Positions 34,285-42,196 of a stretch of DNA of 62,842 bases are shown in pieces. Origin of the DNA: Microbacterium sp. Leaf151 (GTDB lineage Bacteria; Actinomycetota; Actinomycetes; Actinomycetales; Microbacteriaceae). Position 1 is the stretch's first letter. Every line of letters starts with the position of its first letter. The translations under genes and the position numbers were made by a program. Under the pieces are notes generated by a model. It was not told the DNA's origin, did not search any database, and saw nothing but the letters and a program-made list of their open reading frames with translations. The DNA is taken from positions 1,060,679 through 1,123,520 of the forward strand of contig NZ_LMOR01000004.1 in assembly GCF_001424225.1 (NCBI RefSeq). The letters are read 5' to 3'.

Positions 34285-34352
34285 GCGGAGGAGATTCGGC
34301 GAGCGGAGGACCTCGGGACCTCCCGGCATCCTCCCGCCGCTGAAACTCCTCC
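34285..34352. repeat. Dispersed GC-rich inverted repeat, family C
   Basis: The second copy of the unit at 13815-13884 (26 of 27 identical in the left arm). The arms GGAGGAG...GCGAGCGGAGGA and TCCTCCCGCCGC...CTCCTCC can pair. It lies directly downstream of the GntR gene. Confidence 0.6.
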
Positions 34353-34419
34353 CTCGCCCGGCTGGCGCGACCGGCCGCCTCGACCGGCCGCGCATTTCGG
34401 TGAGGTAACCACCGAGTGA

Positions 34420-34458
34420 ACTTGTCGGACAAGTGTCGTCTCGACTTGTTGGACAAGA
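34420..34458 (+). promoter_or_regulatory. Tandem operators for a GntR/HutC regulator
   Basis: ACTTGTCGGACAAGT (34420-34434) is a perfect palindrome around one G. ACTTGTTGGACAAGA (34444-34458) is a near copy. Their centres are 24 bp apart, so both lie on nearly the same helix face. The next gene starts 35 bp further. Confidence 0.75.
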
Positions 34459-34492
34459 GTACGCTCGCCTCACCCGACGAAAGCGAGCAGCC

Positions 34493-34987
34493 GTGTCCGA
34501 CAGCCTCACCACCCACACCCTGACCGCCGAGACGGTCACCCCCTCCGGCTTCGACCCGTTCGGCGTCGTGCTGACGCCGATGGAGGACGGCACCCCCTTC
34601 ACCGCCGAGGAGGCCGTACTCGATGTGTCGAACGGCATCCCGCGCTTCTACCTCATGCGCCTCGACGACAAGCCCGCCGAATTCGTGCGCGTCACCCGCC
34701 ACCTCGAGACCACGCAGACCCTGATGGCCGTCGGCGACGTCGAGTGGACCATCGCCGTCGCCGCGCCCGGCATCGAGGAGCCCGGCCTCGACGACCTTCG
34801 GGCCTTCCGCATCCCGCCGCGCACCGCCATCACGATCCGCAAGGGCACCTGGCACGCCGGTCCCTTCTTCGCCGACCCGAGCATGGACTTCGTCAACCTC
34901 GAGCTCGACGACACCAACGTCGCCGATCACCACAACCACCGACTCGACGACGCCTACGGTGTGCGCGTCGTGATCGACGCGGAGTGA
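34493..34987 (+). CDS. Ureidoglycolate lyase (AllA)-like protein
   Basis: A 164-residue cupin-fold protein. VTRHLETTQTLMAVG near 65-79 and IRKGTWHAGPFF near 114-125 match the AllA pattern (...ETSQ.F.P; ..G.WH.P...). Ureidoglycolate lyase releases urea and glyoxylate in purine/allantoin breakdown. The start is GTG 34493. It is the first gene behind the tandem operators and is coupled to the flavoprotein gene. No other allantoin genes are nearby, so a related acyl-urea substrate is possible. Confidence 0.75.
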   Translation: MSDSLTTHTLTAETVTPSGFDPFGVVLTPMEDGTPFTAEEAVLDVSNGIPRFYLMRLDDKPAEFVRVTRHLETTQTLMAVGDVEWTIAVAAPGIEEPGLDDLRAFRIPPRTAITIRKGTWHAGPFFADPSMDFVNLELDDTNVADHHNHRLDDAYGVRVVIDAE

Positions 34988-34989
34988 GC

Positions 34990-36438
34990 ATGCTCACCGC
35001 CCTCCCCGACGCAGGCTCCCGCCTCGCCGCCCTCGAGCGCGACGCGGTGCACCAGGCCGCCCTGAGCGCGGGCGACGGACGGTCGTGGGTCGGCGCGCGC
35101 GACGGCGTGCGACCGGTCGTCATCGTCGGTGCGGGGCAGGCCGGTCTCGTACTGGCCCGGGGCCTGCGCCGCCGCGGGATCGACGACGTCGTGGTGATCG
35201 ACTCGGCCCCCGCGGGCTCCGCCGGCCCCTGGACCACCTACGCCCGCATGCACACGCTCCGAACGCCGAAGGACATCGCGTGGCCCACCTGGGGCACCCC
35301 GGCGGTCAGCCCGCGCGCCTGGTTCGAAGCGGTCTACGGCGCGGACGCCTGGGAGGAGATCGAGTACTTCCCGACGACGGCGTGGCAGGGGTTCCTGCAG
35401 TGGTACCGGGAGGTCTCCGACATCACCGTCGTCCCCTCCACGCGCGTAGCGAGCCTCTCGCCGACCACCGTCGACGGCCCCCTCGAGCTGCACCTCGACG
35501 GTCCCGACGGGCAGTGGTTGCTCCCCGCGCACCACGTCGTCCTCGCGACCGGCATCGAGGGTGCGGGCGGCCGGCACCTGCCCGCGCTGCTCGACGGCCT
35601 TCCCGCCGGGCGCGTGCACCACACGCACGACGACATCGATTTCGCCTCGCTGGCGGGCCTGCGCATCGGCATCCTGGGTGCGGGGACGGGCGCGTTCGAC
35701 AATGCCGCAACCGCTCTCGAGCACGGGGCGGCGTCCGTCGACGTGCACATGCGGCGGGCGGCGATGCCGCAGGTGAGCCCGTACCGGTGGATGGAGTTCG
35801 CCGGCCTCATCGAGAACTACGGCTCGTTCACCGACGCGCAGAAGTGGGCCTTCAACGTTCACCTCTCCGCCGTCGACCAGCCGGCGACGCAGAACGCCCT
35901 GTGGCGCGCGCACTCCTTCGACAGCTTCCGCTTCCTGACCGGGTCGCCGTGGGAACGCGTGGAGTGGACCGGCAGCGACATCGCCGTCACCACGCCGCAC
36001 GGCATCCATCACTACGACGTCGTCTTCGCCGCGACCGGGATCGCCGCCGACCTGGCGCGTCGCCCGGAACTGGCGTCGGTGGCGTCGGAGGCTGTCCTCT
36101 GGAGCGACCGACTGTCGCCCGAGGATGCCGCCCAGAACCCGGGACTGGCGGCATTCCCCTACCTCGACGACGACTTCGGGCTCGTCAGCCGCCGCGAAGG
36201 CGAACGCTCGGCGCTGTCGCGCATCCACATGTTCAACCACGGAGCCCGCCTGTCGCAGGGGATGCTGAGCCACCAGATCCCCGGACTCGTCGGCGGTGCG
36301 ACGAAGCTCGCCGCGGCGCTGTCACGACGCCTGTTCGAGCGCGACTCGGCGGCATTGCTGACGGAGTACCTCGCATACGACGTCCCGGTCGGGGTCCACA
36401 TCGGCCCGCGCGCATCCTCGCCGATACCCGTCGGCTGA
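34990..36438 (+). CDS. FAD/NAD(P)-binding oxidoreductase (flavin monooxygenase-like)
   Basis: A 482-residue flavoprotein. The FAD Rossmann motif VVIVGAGQAGLVLARGL lies near 43-59 and a second nucleotide motif IGILGAGTGAFDNAATAL near 226-243, with ATGI blocks near 187 and later. The layout fits class B flavin monooxygenases and related N-hydroxylases. ATG 34990 is taken as the start. GTG 34984, which would overlap the upstream stop by 4 bp, is equally possible. Same operon as the AllA-like gene. Substrate not known. Confidence 0.82.
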   Translation: MLTALPDAGSRLAALERDAVHQAALSAGDGRSWVGARDGVRPVVIVGAGQAGLVLARGLRRRGIDDVVVIDSAPAGSAGPWTTYARMHTLRTPKDIAWPTWGTPAVSPRAWFEAVYGADAWEEIEYFPTTAWQGFLQWYREVSDITVVPSTRVASLSPTTVDGPLELHLDGPDGQWLLPAHHVVLATGIEGAGGRHLPALLDGLPAGRVHHTHDDIDFASLAGLRIGILGAGTGAFDNAATALEHGAASVDVHMRRAAMPQVSPYRWMEFAGLIENYGSFTDAQKWAFNVHLSAVDQPATQNALWRAHSFDSFRFLTGSPWERVEWTGSDIAVTTPHGIHHYDVVFAATGIAADLARRPELASVASEAVLWSDRLSPEDAAQNPGLAAFPYLDDDFGLVSRREGERSALSRIHMFNHGARLSQGMLSHQIPGLVGGATKLAAALSRRLFERDSAALLTEYLAYDVPVGVHIGPRASSPIPVG

Positions 36439-36577
36439 GGCCGCGCCGATCGCCCTCGGCTGAGGACAGGACGCAAGAGTCTTCCCTCCTCGGCCCCGGT
36501 CCGAGTGACCTGGGCGTGGACACCGCATCAGATCTCCTGCCTCGTGTCCATCGAGGGCGGCGTGGCGGGCACGCGGG

Positions 36578-36583
36578 TAGCGT
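36578..36583 (+). promoter_or_regulatory. -10 box of a probable leaderless promoter
   Basis: TAGCGT ends 7 nt before GTG 36591, without a ribosome site. It is the same box and spacing as at 13412. Confidence 0.45.
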
Positions 36584-36590
36584 GAAGCGG

Positions 36591-37520
36591 GTGACCACAG
36601 AGATCCCCCTCGTCGTTTCCGTGCCCACCTCTCAGCTGCGCGACGACCTGCAGCCCCTGCCCGACGGGGTAGAGGTGGTGGTGTGGGACATGACGGATGC
36701 CGCGCCGCGCGAGCGCTTCGACATGGTGGTGCCGCCGTACATGTCGATGGACGGCGTCATCGAGGCCCTCTCGAGCGTCGAGGTCGGACTCGTCCAGAGC
36801 CAGTCGATCGGGTACGACAACGTCGAGGGGCGCCTGCCCGCGGGTCTCGTCTTCGCGAACGCCTCGAGCGTGCACGAGACGGCGACCGCCGAGCTGGCCG
36901 TGGCTCTCGCCCTCGCGGCGCAGCGGCGGTTGCCCGACTTCGTGCGCGCGCAGGACCACGGCGAGTGGACCGGAGGCTCCGCCACCGGGCTCGCCGATCA
37001 GCGCGTGACGCTCCTGGGCTTCGGCGGCGTCGGCCGCGCGATCGCCGCGCGCCTCAAGCCGTTCGAGGTGGAGCTGCGCGCCGTCGCCTCGCATGGTCGT
37101 CTGCAGGATGACGTCGAGGTCTTCCCGCTCGGTCAGCTCGGCGACGTGCTCGCCGAGACCGACATCGTCATCGCCTCGCTCCCCGGGGGCGATGCGACGC
37201 GCCACCTGATCGATGACGCCGCCCTGGCCGCCCTCCCCGACGGCGCCCTGGTCGTCAACGTGGGCCGCGGCCCCCTCATCGACACCGACGCCCTCGTCGA
37301 CCACGTGCGGCGAGGCCGCATCCGGGCGGCGCTGGATGTGACCGACCCCGAGCCCCTGCCCGCGGGGCATCCGCTCTGGAGCCTCGACGGCGTGCTCATC
37401 GCCCCGCACGTCGGAGGGGCGACGGATGCCATGCACCCGCGTATGGCGCGCCTGCTGCGTCGCCAGATCGACCGTCTGCGCTCCGGTGAGGAGCCGCTGA
37501 ACGTCGTCATCGGGGGCTGA
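36591..37520 (+). CDS. D-isomer-specific 2-hydroxyacid dehydrogenase
   Basis: A 309-residue NAD(P)-dependent dehydrogenase. The Rossmann motif GFGGVGRAIA lies near 143-152. The catalytic trio is visible as Arg in VNVGRGPLID, Glu in DVTDPEPLP and His in APHVGGAT. It is slightly shorter than most relatives. I prefer GTG 36591 because of the -10 box just before it; GTG 36582 is in frame. It seems to be its own transcript. Substrate (a 2-keto/2-hydroxy acid) is unknown. Confidence 0.88.
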   Translation: MTTEIPLVVSVPTSQLRDDLQPLPDGVEVVVWDMTDAAPRERFDMVVPPYMSMDGVIEALSSVEVGLVQSQSIGYDNVEGRLPAGLVFANASSVHETATAELAVALALAAQRRLPDFVRAQDHGEWTGGSATGLADQRVTLLGFGGVGRAIAARLKPFEVELRAVASHGRLQDDVEVFPLGQLGDVLAETDIVIASLPGGDATRHLIDDAALAALPDGALVVNVGRGPLIDTDALVDHVRRGRIRAALDVTDPEPLPAGHPLWSLDGVLIAPHVGGATDAMHPRMARLLRRQIDRLRSGEEPLNVVIGG

Positions 37521-37533
37521 CCGACCGGAACGA

Positions 37534-37559
37534 GGATGCGGTGATGGCGAACCACATCC
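37534..37559. terminator. Hairpin between convergent genes
   Basis: GGATGCGGT (37534-37542) and ACCACATCC (37551-37559) pair at 8 of 9 positions around an 8-nt loop, between the dehydrogenase and the oppositely oriented nucleotidyltransferase gene. Confidence 0.5.
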
Positions 37560-37621
37560 TTCGCTCCGAGCGGGGGTGACACGCGCCGCGCTGGGTCATT
37601 CGCGGATCACCGCGACCGTGA

Positions 37622-38191
37622 CTAGCTCTCGTCGCGATCGGCTCCCGACCACAGATCGCCGCACTCGACGGCATCCGCCCCCTGGGCGATGAGGTAGGGC
37701 CGCGCACCGACATCGCCGCGCACCGATGCCGCGACGGCGCTCCAGTGCTCCCGCCCGACGAGCACCGGATGCCCGGGAGACCCCCCGTACGCGGCGTAGG
37801 CGAGAGCGTCCGGAGCGGACCGTCGGACCAGACGAGCGACCGACGAGCCCGTGGCATCCGGGGTGTCGACCGGCAGGATCACGATCGACGGAGCAGAACC
37901 GGATGCCGCGACCGTGAGGCCCGCGCGCACGGAGGCCGAGACGCCCGTCTGCCAGTCCGCCACGCGGACGACGGTCACTCCTGCGGGGAGGAGGGGCAGC
38001 GCTTCATCGGCGGAGGCGCCGAGCGTCACGAGGATCTGCCCGCATCCGCCCGCGCGCAGGGTCTGGACCGCGAGCGCGATCCACGGGGTGCCGGCGGGCG
38101 TGCGGGCGAGCGCCTTGGGACCGCCGAAGCGGCGACCCGCACCCGCGGCCAGCACGAGCCCGCCGGGGGGAGCGGAGGGGGCGGCCGGCAT
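37622..38191 (-). CDS. MobA/MocA-like molybdopterin nucleotidyltransferase
   Basis: A 189-residue NTP-transferase. The nucleotide-binding block LVLAAGAGRRFGGPKAL lies near 12-28 and the metal Asp in ILPVDTPDA near 104. DALAYAAYGGSPGHPVLVGREHW is the MocA-type GHP block. Such proteins attach CMP or GMP to molybdopterin for hydroxylases such as xanthine dehydrogenase. It is transcribed divergently from XdhC, which serves the same enzymes. Slight uncertainty remains between a MocA and a generic small-molecule nucleotidyltransferase. Confidence 0.85.
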   Translation of the reverse strand: MPAAPSAPPGGLVLAAGAGRRFGGPKALARTPAGTPWIALAVQTLRAGGCGQILVTLGASADEALPLLPAGVTVVRVADWQTGVSASVRAGLTVAASGSAPSIVILPVDTPDATGSSVARLVRRSAPDALAYAAYGGSPGHPVLVGREHWSAVAASVRGDVGARPYLIAQGADAVECGDLWSGADRDES

Positions 38192-38229
38192 GGTGACGAC
38201 AGCGTAGCGCGCGCGAAACACACCCCGAC

Positions 38230-38235
38230 TACGGT
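38230..38235 (+). promoter_or_regulatory. -10 box of the xdhC operon, probable leaderless promoter
   Basis: TACGGT ends 7 nt before ATG 38243 and no ribosome site intervenes. It lies in the 51-bp divergent gap. Confidence 0.45.
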
Positions 38236-38242
38236 CGTAGAC

Positions 38243-39232
38243 ATGCTCGATCTGGCCGCCGACCTGGTGCCGCTGCTCGAGGCGGGCGTACCCGTCGCGG
38301 CGGTGACGGTGACCGGTGTGGTGCGCAGCGCTCCGCGCGGCGTCGGGGCCACACTCGCCGTCACACGGGACGCGCGGGTGATCGGGTCGATTTCGGGCGG
38401 GTGCGTCGAAAGCGACGCCGTCATGCTCGGACTCGACGCTCTGCGTACCGGCCGGGTGCGCCGCGCGCGCTTCGGATTCACCGACGACGGCACCGTGACG
38501 CCGATCTCCGCGGGGCTCGCGTGCGGCGGCGCGGTCGACGTGGTCGCCTACCGCATCGACGCCGCCGCGGCGCTTCCGGCGCTGATGGCCGCGCGTGCGG
38601 GCGCGGAGGCGACGCTGCACCTCGACCTCGAGGGCGATGTACTCGACCTGCACCGCCCGGCGGCTCCGCGTCTGGTCATCCTCGGCGCCGGAGAGCACGC
38701 GGCGGCCCTGTGCCGCCTGGGCTCCGCGGCCGGGTTCGCGGTGACGGTCTGCGACGACTGGGCCCTCCTGGTGACACGGGACCGTTTTCCCGACGCCGTC
38801 GAGGTCGTCGTCGCCGCCCCGCACGAGTTCCTCGAGCGGTTCCCCTCGCCCGACGCCCGCACAGCCGTGTGCGTGCTGACCCACGACGAGCGCCTCGACG
38901 TGCCCGCGCTGCGCACGGCGCTGCGCCTGCCGGTCGGTTTCGTCGGCGCGATGGGCGCGCGCGCCACCGTCGCGCGCCGCGCGACACTGCTGCGAGCGGC
39001 AGGGGTGAGCGACGCCGAACTGTCGCGACTGCACTCGCCGCTCGGCCTCGACCTGGGCGGTGCGACCGCCGAGGAGACGGCCCTGTCGGTGATCGCCGAG
39101 ATCGTGGCATCCCGCAACGACGCCGACGCCCGCCCGCTCCGCGAGGTGCGCGGGCCCCGACTGCACGGCTCCGCGGGGCACGCCGCCACCCCGGGCGACG
39201 CGACGCTCTCGTGCGCGGTGAGGACGGCGTGA
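38243..39232 (+). CDS. XdhC/CoxI family molybdenum-enzyme maturation protein
   Basis: A 329-residue protein. The N-terminal XdhC-CoxI domain (VTVTGVVRSAPRGVGATLAVT and IGSISGGCVESDAV near 24-58, with the conserved GGCVE cysteine) is followed by a Rossmann-like domain (RLVILGAGEHAAAL near 142; VGFVGAMGARATVARR near 230). The family inserts sulfurated Mo cofactor into xanthine dehydrogenase-type enzymes. It is the first of four genes joined by 4-bp overlaps. No Mo-enzyme subunit is encoded in this window. Confidence 0.9.
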   Translation: MLDLAADLVPLLEAGVPVAAVTVTGVVRSAPRGVGATLAVTRDARVIGSISGGCVESDAVMLGLDALRTGRVRRARFGFTDDGTVTPISAGLACGGAVDVVAYRIDAAAALPALMAARAGAEATLHLDLEGDVLDLHRPAAPRLVILGAGEHAAALCRLGSAAGFAVTVCDDWALLVTRDRFPDAVEVVVAAPHEFLERFPSPDARTAVCVLTHDERLDVPALRTALRLPVGFVGAMGARATVARRATLLRAAGVSDAELSRLHSPLGLDLGGATAEETALSVIAEIVASRNDADARPLREVRGPRLHGSAGHAATPGDATLSCAVRTA

Positions 39233-40542
39233 GCGTTCTCGTCGTGCGCGGCGCCCTGGCCGTCGTCGAAGACACCGGCCGCGTGCGCACCGGCGACGTC
39301 GTCTGCGTCGACGGGACGATCGTCGAGAGCATCGACCTCGCGGGGGTGGACCGCGCGGGGGCGACGGAAGTGGATGCCACGGGGTGCGTCGTCACCGCCG
39401 GGCTCGTCAACGCGCACCACCACCTGCTTCAGACGGCGTTCCGCACCCTTCCGGGCACCCGCGGCATCCCGATGCGGGAGTGGCTGCCCGCGATGGCCTC
39501 GGCGTACACCTCAGCCGGTGTCGACCCGGAGCTCACCGGCCTCGCCGCCCGCGCCGGCCTCGCCGAGGCGTTGTTGAGCGGGGTGACCACGGTCGCCGAT
39601 CACCACCTCACCTGGCCCAGCGGTGCGGACACCGTCGGCATGGCCCGGGCCGCGGCGGAGGCGGCAGCAGGGCTCGGTGCGCGCCTGGTGTTCGTGCGCG
39701 GCGCCGCACGCGACGATCCCCAGGAGGCGGCCGCCTCGGCCGACGCCATCGTGCGCGCGCTCCTGCCCGGAGTCCACGGCGGCGTCTCCGCCGACGGGAT
39801 GCTGCAGGTCGCGGTCGGGCCCGCGGGGGTGCACAGTGATCCCCGCGAGACGTTCGCGCTGTTGGGCGAGGTGGCCGCGATGCACGGCCTGCGCCGACGC
39901 ACACAGGCGAACGAGGTCGTCGATGTCGGCATCGCCCTCGAGCGCTACGGCTCCCGCCCCATCGACCTGCTCGACGAGTGGGGGTGGCTCGCCCCCGACG
40001 TCACCCTCGCCCACCTGTGCGCCGTCAGCGACGACGAGATCGCCCGCCTCGCGGCATCCGGTGTCACCGCGACCCACGCCCCCGGCTGCGACGTACCGAT
40101 GGGGTGGGGTGTCGCGCCCGTCCGGCGCCTCCTCGACGCGGGACTCGCCGTCGGCCTGGGGACGAGCGGAGGCGGCAGCAACGACGCGGGACATCTGCTG
40201 GCCGATGCGCGCCTCGCGATGCAGGTCTCCGCCCTCGTCGGGCCGCAGCTGCCGGCATCCGAGGTGCTCGGCACGGCGACCGCCGGCTCCGCCGAGGGCC
40301 TCGGCCGACCCGAACTCGGACGACTGACCCCCGGTTCGGCCGCCGACCTGTGCGTCTGGGACGTCTCGGGGGTCGCCGACGCGGGGGTAGCCGACCCGGT
40401 CGCGGGGCTCCTGTGGGCCTCCCCCGGGCGCCGCCCGCGCACGGTCGTCGTCGGCGGACGTGTCGTCGTCGACGAGGGCCGACTCACCACCGCCGACGAG
40501 CATGACATCGTCGCCCAGCTGTTCGAGAGAGTGCGACGATGA
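39229..40542 (+). CDS. Amidohydrolase, 8-oxoguanine deaminase/TrzN-like, with altered metal site
   Basis: A 437-residue protein of the TIM-barrel amidohydrolase superfamily (subtype with guanine/8-oxoguanine deaminases and TrzN). NAHHHLLQTAFRTLPGTRG (HxH at 63-65) and AHLCAVSDDEI (His262) are conserved. Where relatives have HTHLAE, this one has RTQANE (224-229), so the metal His is Gln226 while the Glu is kept. Where relatives have GVDGSASN, it has GTSGGGSN (311-318), so the metal-binding Asp is Ser313. It may have no metal or an altered one. The GTG start overlaps xdhC by 4 bp. Function open. Confidence 0.85.
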   Translation: MSVLVVRGALAVVEDTGRVRTGDVVCVDGTIVESIDLAGVDRAGATEVDATGCVVTAGLVNAHHHLLQTAFRTLPGTRGIPMREWLPAMASAYTSAGVDPELTGLAARAGLAEALLSGVTTVADHHLTWPSGADTVGMARAAAEAAAGLGARLVFVRGAARDDPQEAAASADAIVRALLPGVHGGVSADGMLQVAVGPAGVHSDPRETFALLGEVAAMHGLRRRTQANEVVDVGIALERYGSRPIDLLDEWGWLAPDVTLAHLCAVSDDEIARLAASGVTATHAPGCDVPMGWGVAPVRRLLDAGLAVGLGTSGGGSNDAGHLLADARLAMQVSALVGPQLPASEVLGTATAGSAEGLGRPELGRLTPGSAADLCVWDVSGVADAGVADPVAGLLWASPGRRPRTVVVGGRVVVDEGRLTTADEHDIVAQLFERVRR

Positions 40543-41171
40543 CCACCATGGCCCCCGCGATCGACGTCGACGACGCTCCCACCGGCGACGAACTGCTCGG
40601 CGCGCACCTGCGGGGCCTCCGCAAGGCGCGCGGTCTGACCCTCACCCAGCTCGCCGAGGCGGCGACGCTGTCGCACCCGTTCCTGAGCCAGCTCGAGCGG
40701 GGCCTCGCGCGCCCCAGCATGGCGAGCCTGGAACGTCTGGCCCGGGCGCTCGGCACGAGTCGCGTCGAGCTCATCGCGGCATCCGAACCCCCGCGCACCG
40801 ATCAGGACGCGCAGCCATCGTTCGTCGCCGCCGACGAGGGCGTCATCGGCCCCTACGCCGAGGGCACGGCGCGCCTGCTCGCCACCGGTGCGCGGCGCTT
40901 CGAGCCGCTCGAGTTCACCGGCTCGAACTCCGCGCCGGGCGACCACTACGTGCACGAGGAAGATGAGTTCCTCACCGTGCTCGAGGGGTCGATCGTCATC
41001 TCGTTCGGGGTCTACGGCGAGCGCACCCTGCACGTCGGCGACTCGGTCTACTGCCGTTCGGGCACGCCGCACCGATGGCACTCGCCCGACGGCGCGACCT
41101 ATCGCCTGCTCATCGTGAAAGACCTGGTGAACGGCGGCGGCGCCGACGATCAGGCGGGGGTCGGGGCGTGA
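40539..41171 (+). CDS. XRE-family regulator with C-terminal cupin sensor
   Basis: A 210-residue regulator. The HTH (LRGLRKARGLTLTQLAEAATLSHPFLSQLERGLARPSMASLERLARALG) covers about 24-72. A cupin domain (GDHYVHEEDEFLTVLEGSIVISF ... GDSVYCRSGTPHRWHS) covers about 128-185. Such fusions sense small molecules for nitrogen or amine catabolism. It overlaps both neighbours by 4 bp, so it is made together with the enzymes it probably regulates. Confidence 0.92.
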   Translation: MTTMAPAIDVDDAPTGDELLGAHLRGLRKARGLTLTQLAEAATLSHPFLSQLERGLARPSMASLERLARALGTSRVELIAASEPPRTDQDAQPSFVAADEGVIGPYAEGTARLLATGARRFEPLEFTGSNSAPGDHYVHEEDEFLTVLEGSIVISFGVYGERTLHVGDSVYCRSGTPHRWHSPDGATYRLLIVKDLVNGGGADDQAGVGA

Positions 41172-42115
41172 GCGGCGGCGTGACGTTCGACGTCGTCGTG
41201 CGCGCGCGACGGGATGCCGCCGACGGCATCGTCCTGCTCGACCTCGAGCGCACCGCCGGCACGCTGCCGCACTGGTCGCCGGGCGCGCACATCGACGTCG
41301 TGCTGCCCGGCGGTCTCGAGCGGCAGTACTCGCTGTGCGGATCCGTCGCCGAGCGGGGCACGTGGCGGATCGGCGTGCTGCGCGAGCGCGAGGGGTCGGT
41401 GTGGCTGCACGAGAACGCCGTCGAGGGGGCGTCGCTGCGCGTGCGCGGGCCCGCCAACCACTTCCTGTTCGCGCCCACGGCCGGCCGGTCGTACGTCTTC
41501 GTCGCGGGGGGCATCGGCATCACTCCGATCCTGCCGATGATCGAGGCCGCCGAGGCAGCGGGGGCGGCGTGGACGCTGCTGTACGCCGGACGTTCGCGCC
41601 GGACGATGGCCTTCGCCGACGACCTCGCCGAGCGGTACGGCGAGCGGGTCGAGGTGTACGCCGCCGACGAGGGACGCCGCCTGGATCTGGCCGCCCGCTT
41701 CGCCGCGCCGGTCGCGCGCACCGTCGTCTACTCGTGCGGACCGGCGCGTCTGCTCGAGGCGCTGGAGGATGCCATGGCCGCCTGGCCGGGCGGGAGCCTG
41801 CACGTGGAGCGGTTCGAGGCGAAGGTGCTCGGACCGCCGGTGTGGACGGAGCCGTTCGAGGTCGACCTGATGCTGTCGGGGGTGACCGTCACCGTCCCGC
41901 CCGAGCGCTCGGTGCTCGACGTGATCGAGGAGGCGGGGGCGATCGTGCCCTCCAGCTGCCGGGTCGGCACGTGCGGCACGTGCGAGGTGGCCATCGTCGA
42001 CGGCGAGGTGGAGCACCGCGACTCGGTGCTGTCGCCCGAGGAGCAGGCGGCGAACCGCACGATGATGGTGTGCGTCTCGCGGGCCGCGTGCGATCGGATC
42101 ACGCTGGAGCTGTGA
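41168..42115 (+). CDS. PDR/VanB-type oxygenase reductase with 2Fe-2S domain
   Basis: A 315-residue flavin-dependent NAD(P)H reductase. The flavin-binding RQYSLCG lies near 52-58, the NAD block FVAGGIGITPILPM near 111-124, and the C-terminal plant-type 2Fe-2S cluster has ligands Cys264, Cys269, Cys272 and Cys302 (C-x4-C-x2-C-x29-C). It passes electrons from NAD(P)H to a Rieske oxygenase. No oxygenase gene is present in the window. The GTG start overlaps the regulator by 4 bp. Last gene of the operon. Confidence 0.92.
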   Translation: MSGGVTFDVVVRARRDAADGIVLLDLERTAGTLPHWSPGAHIDVVLPGGLERQYSLCGSVAERGTWRIGVLREREGSVWLHENAVEGASLRVRGPANHFLFAPTAGRSYVFVAGGIGITPILPMIEAAEAAGAAWTLLYAGRSRRTMAFADDLAERYGERVEVYAADEGRRLDLAARFAAPVARTVVYSCGPARLLEALEDAMAAWPGGSLHVERFEAKVLGPPVWTEPFEVDLMLSGVTVTVPPERSVLDVIEEAGAIVPSSCRVGTCGTCEVAIVDGEVEHRDSVLSPEEQAANRTMMVCVSRAACDRITLEL

Positions 42116-42127
42116 ACGACCGGGCCG

Positions 42128-42157
42128 CACGATCGACTTCTCGAGCGGAGGATCGTG
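42128..42157. terminator. Hairpin between the reductase and the glycosyltransferase gene
   Basis: CACGATC (42128-42134) and GATCGTG (42151-42157) form a perfect 7-bp stem between convergent genes. Confidence 0.4.
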
Positions 42158-42196
42158 ACGAAATCGCCCGCCAGTTCACCCTCGCGCCCCTGGCTC

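Noticed and set aside
35085..36590. Long in-frame upstream extension of the 2-hydroxyacid dehydrogenase
   Set aside because: It overlaps the whole flavoprotein gene in another frame and gives an arginine-rich, motif-free sequence. The dehydrogenase motifs begin only after 36591.
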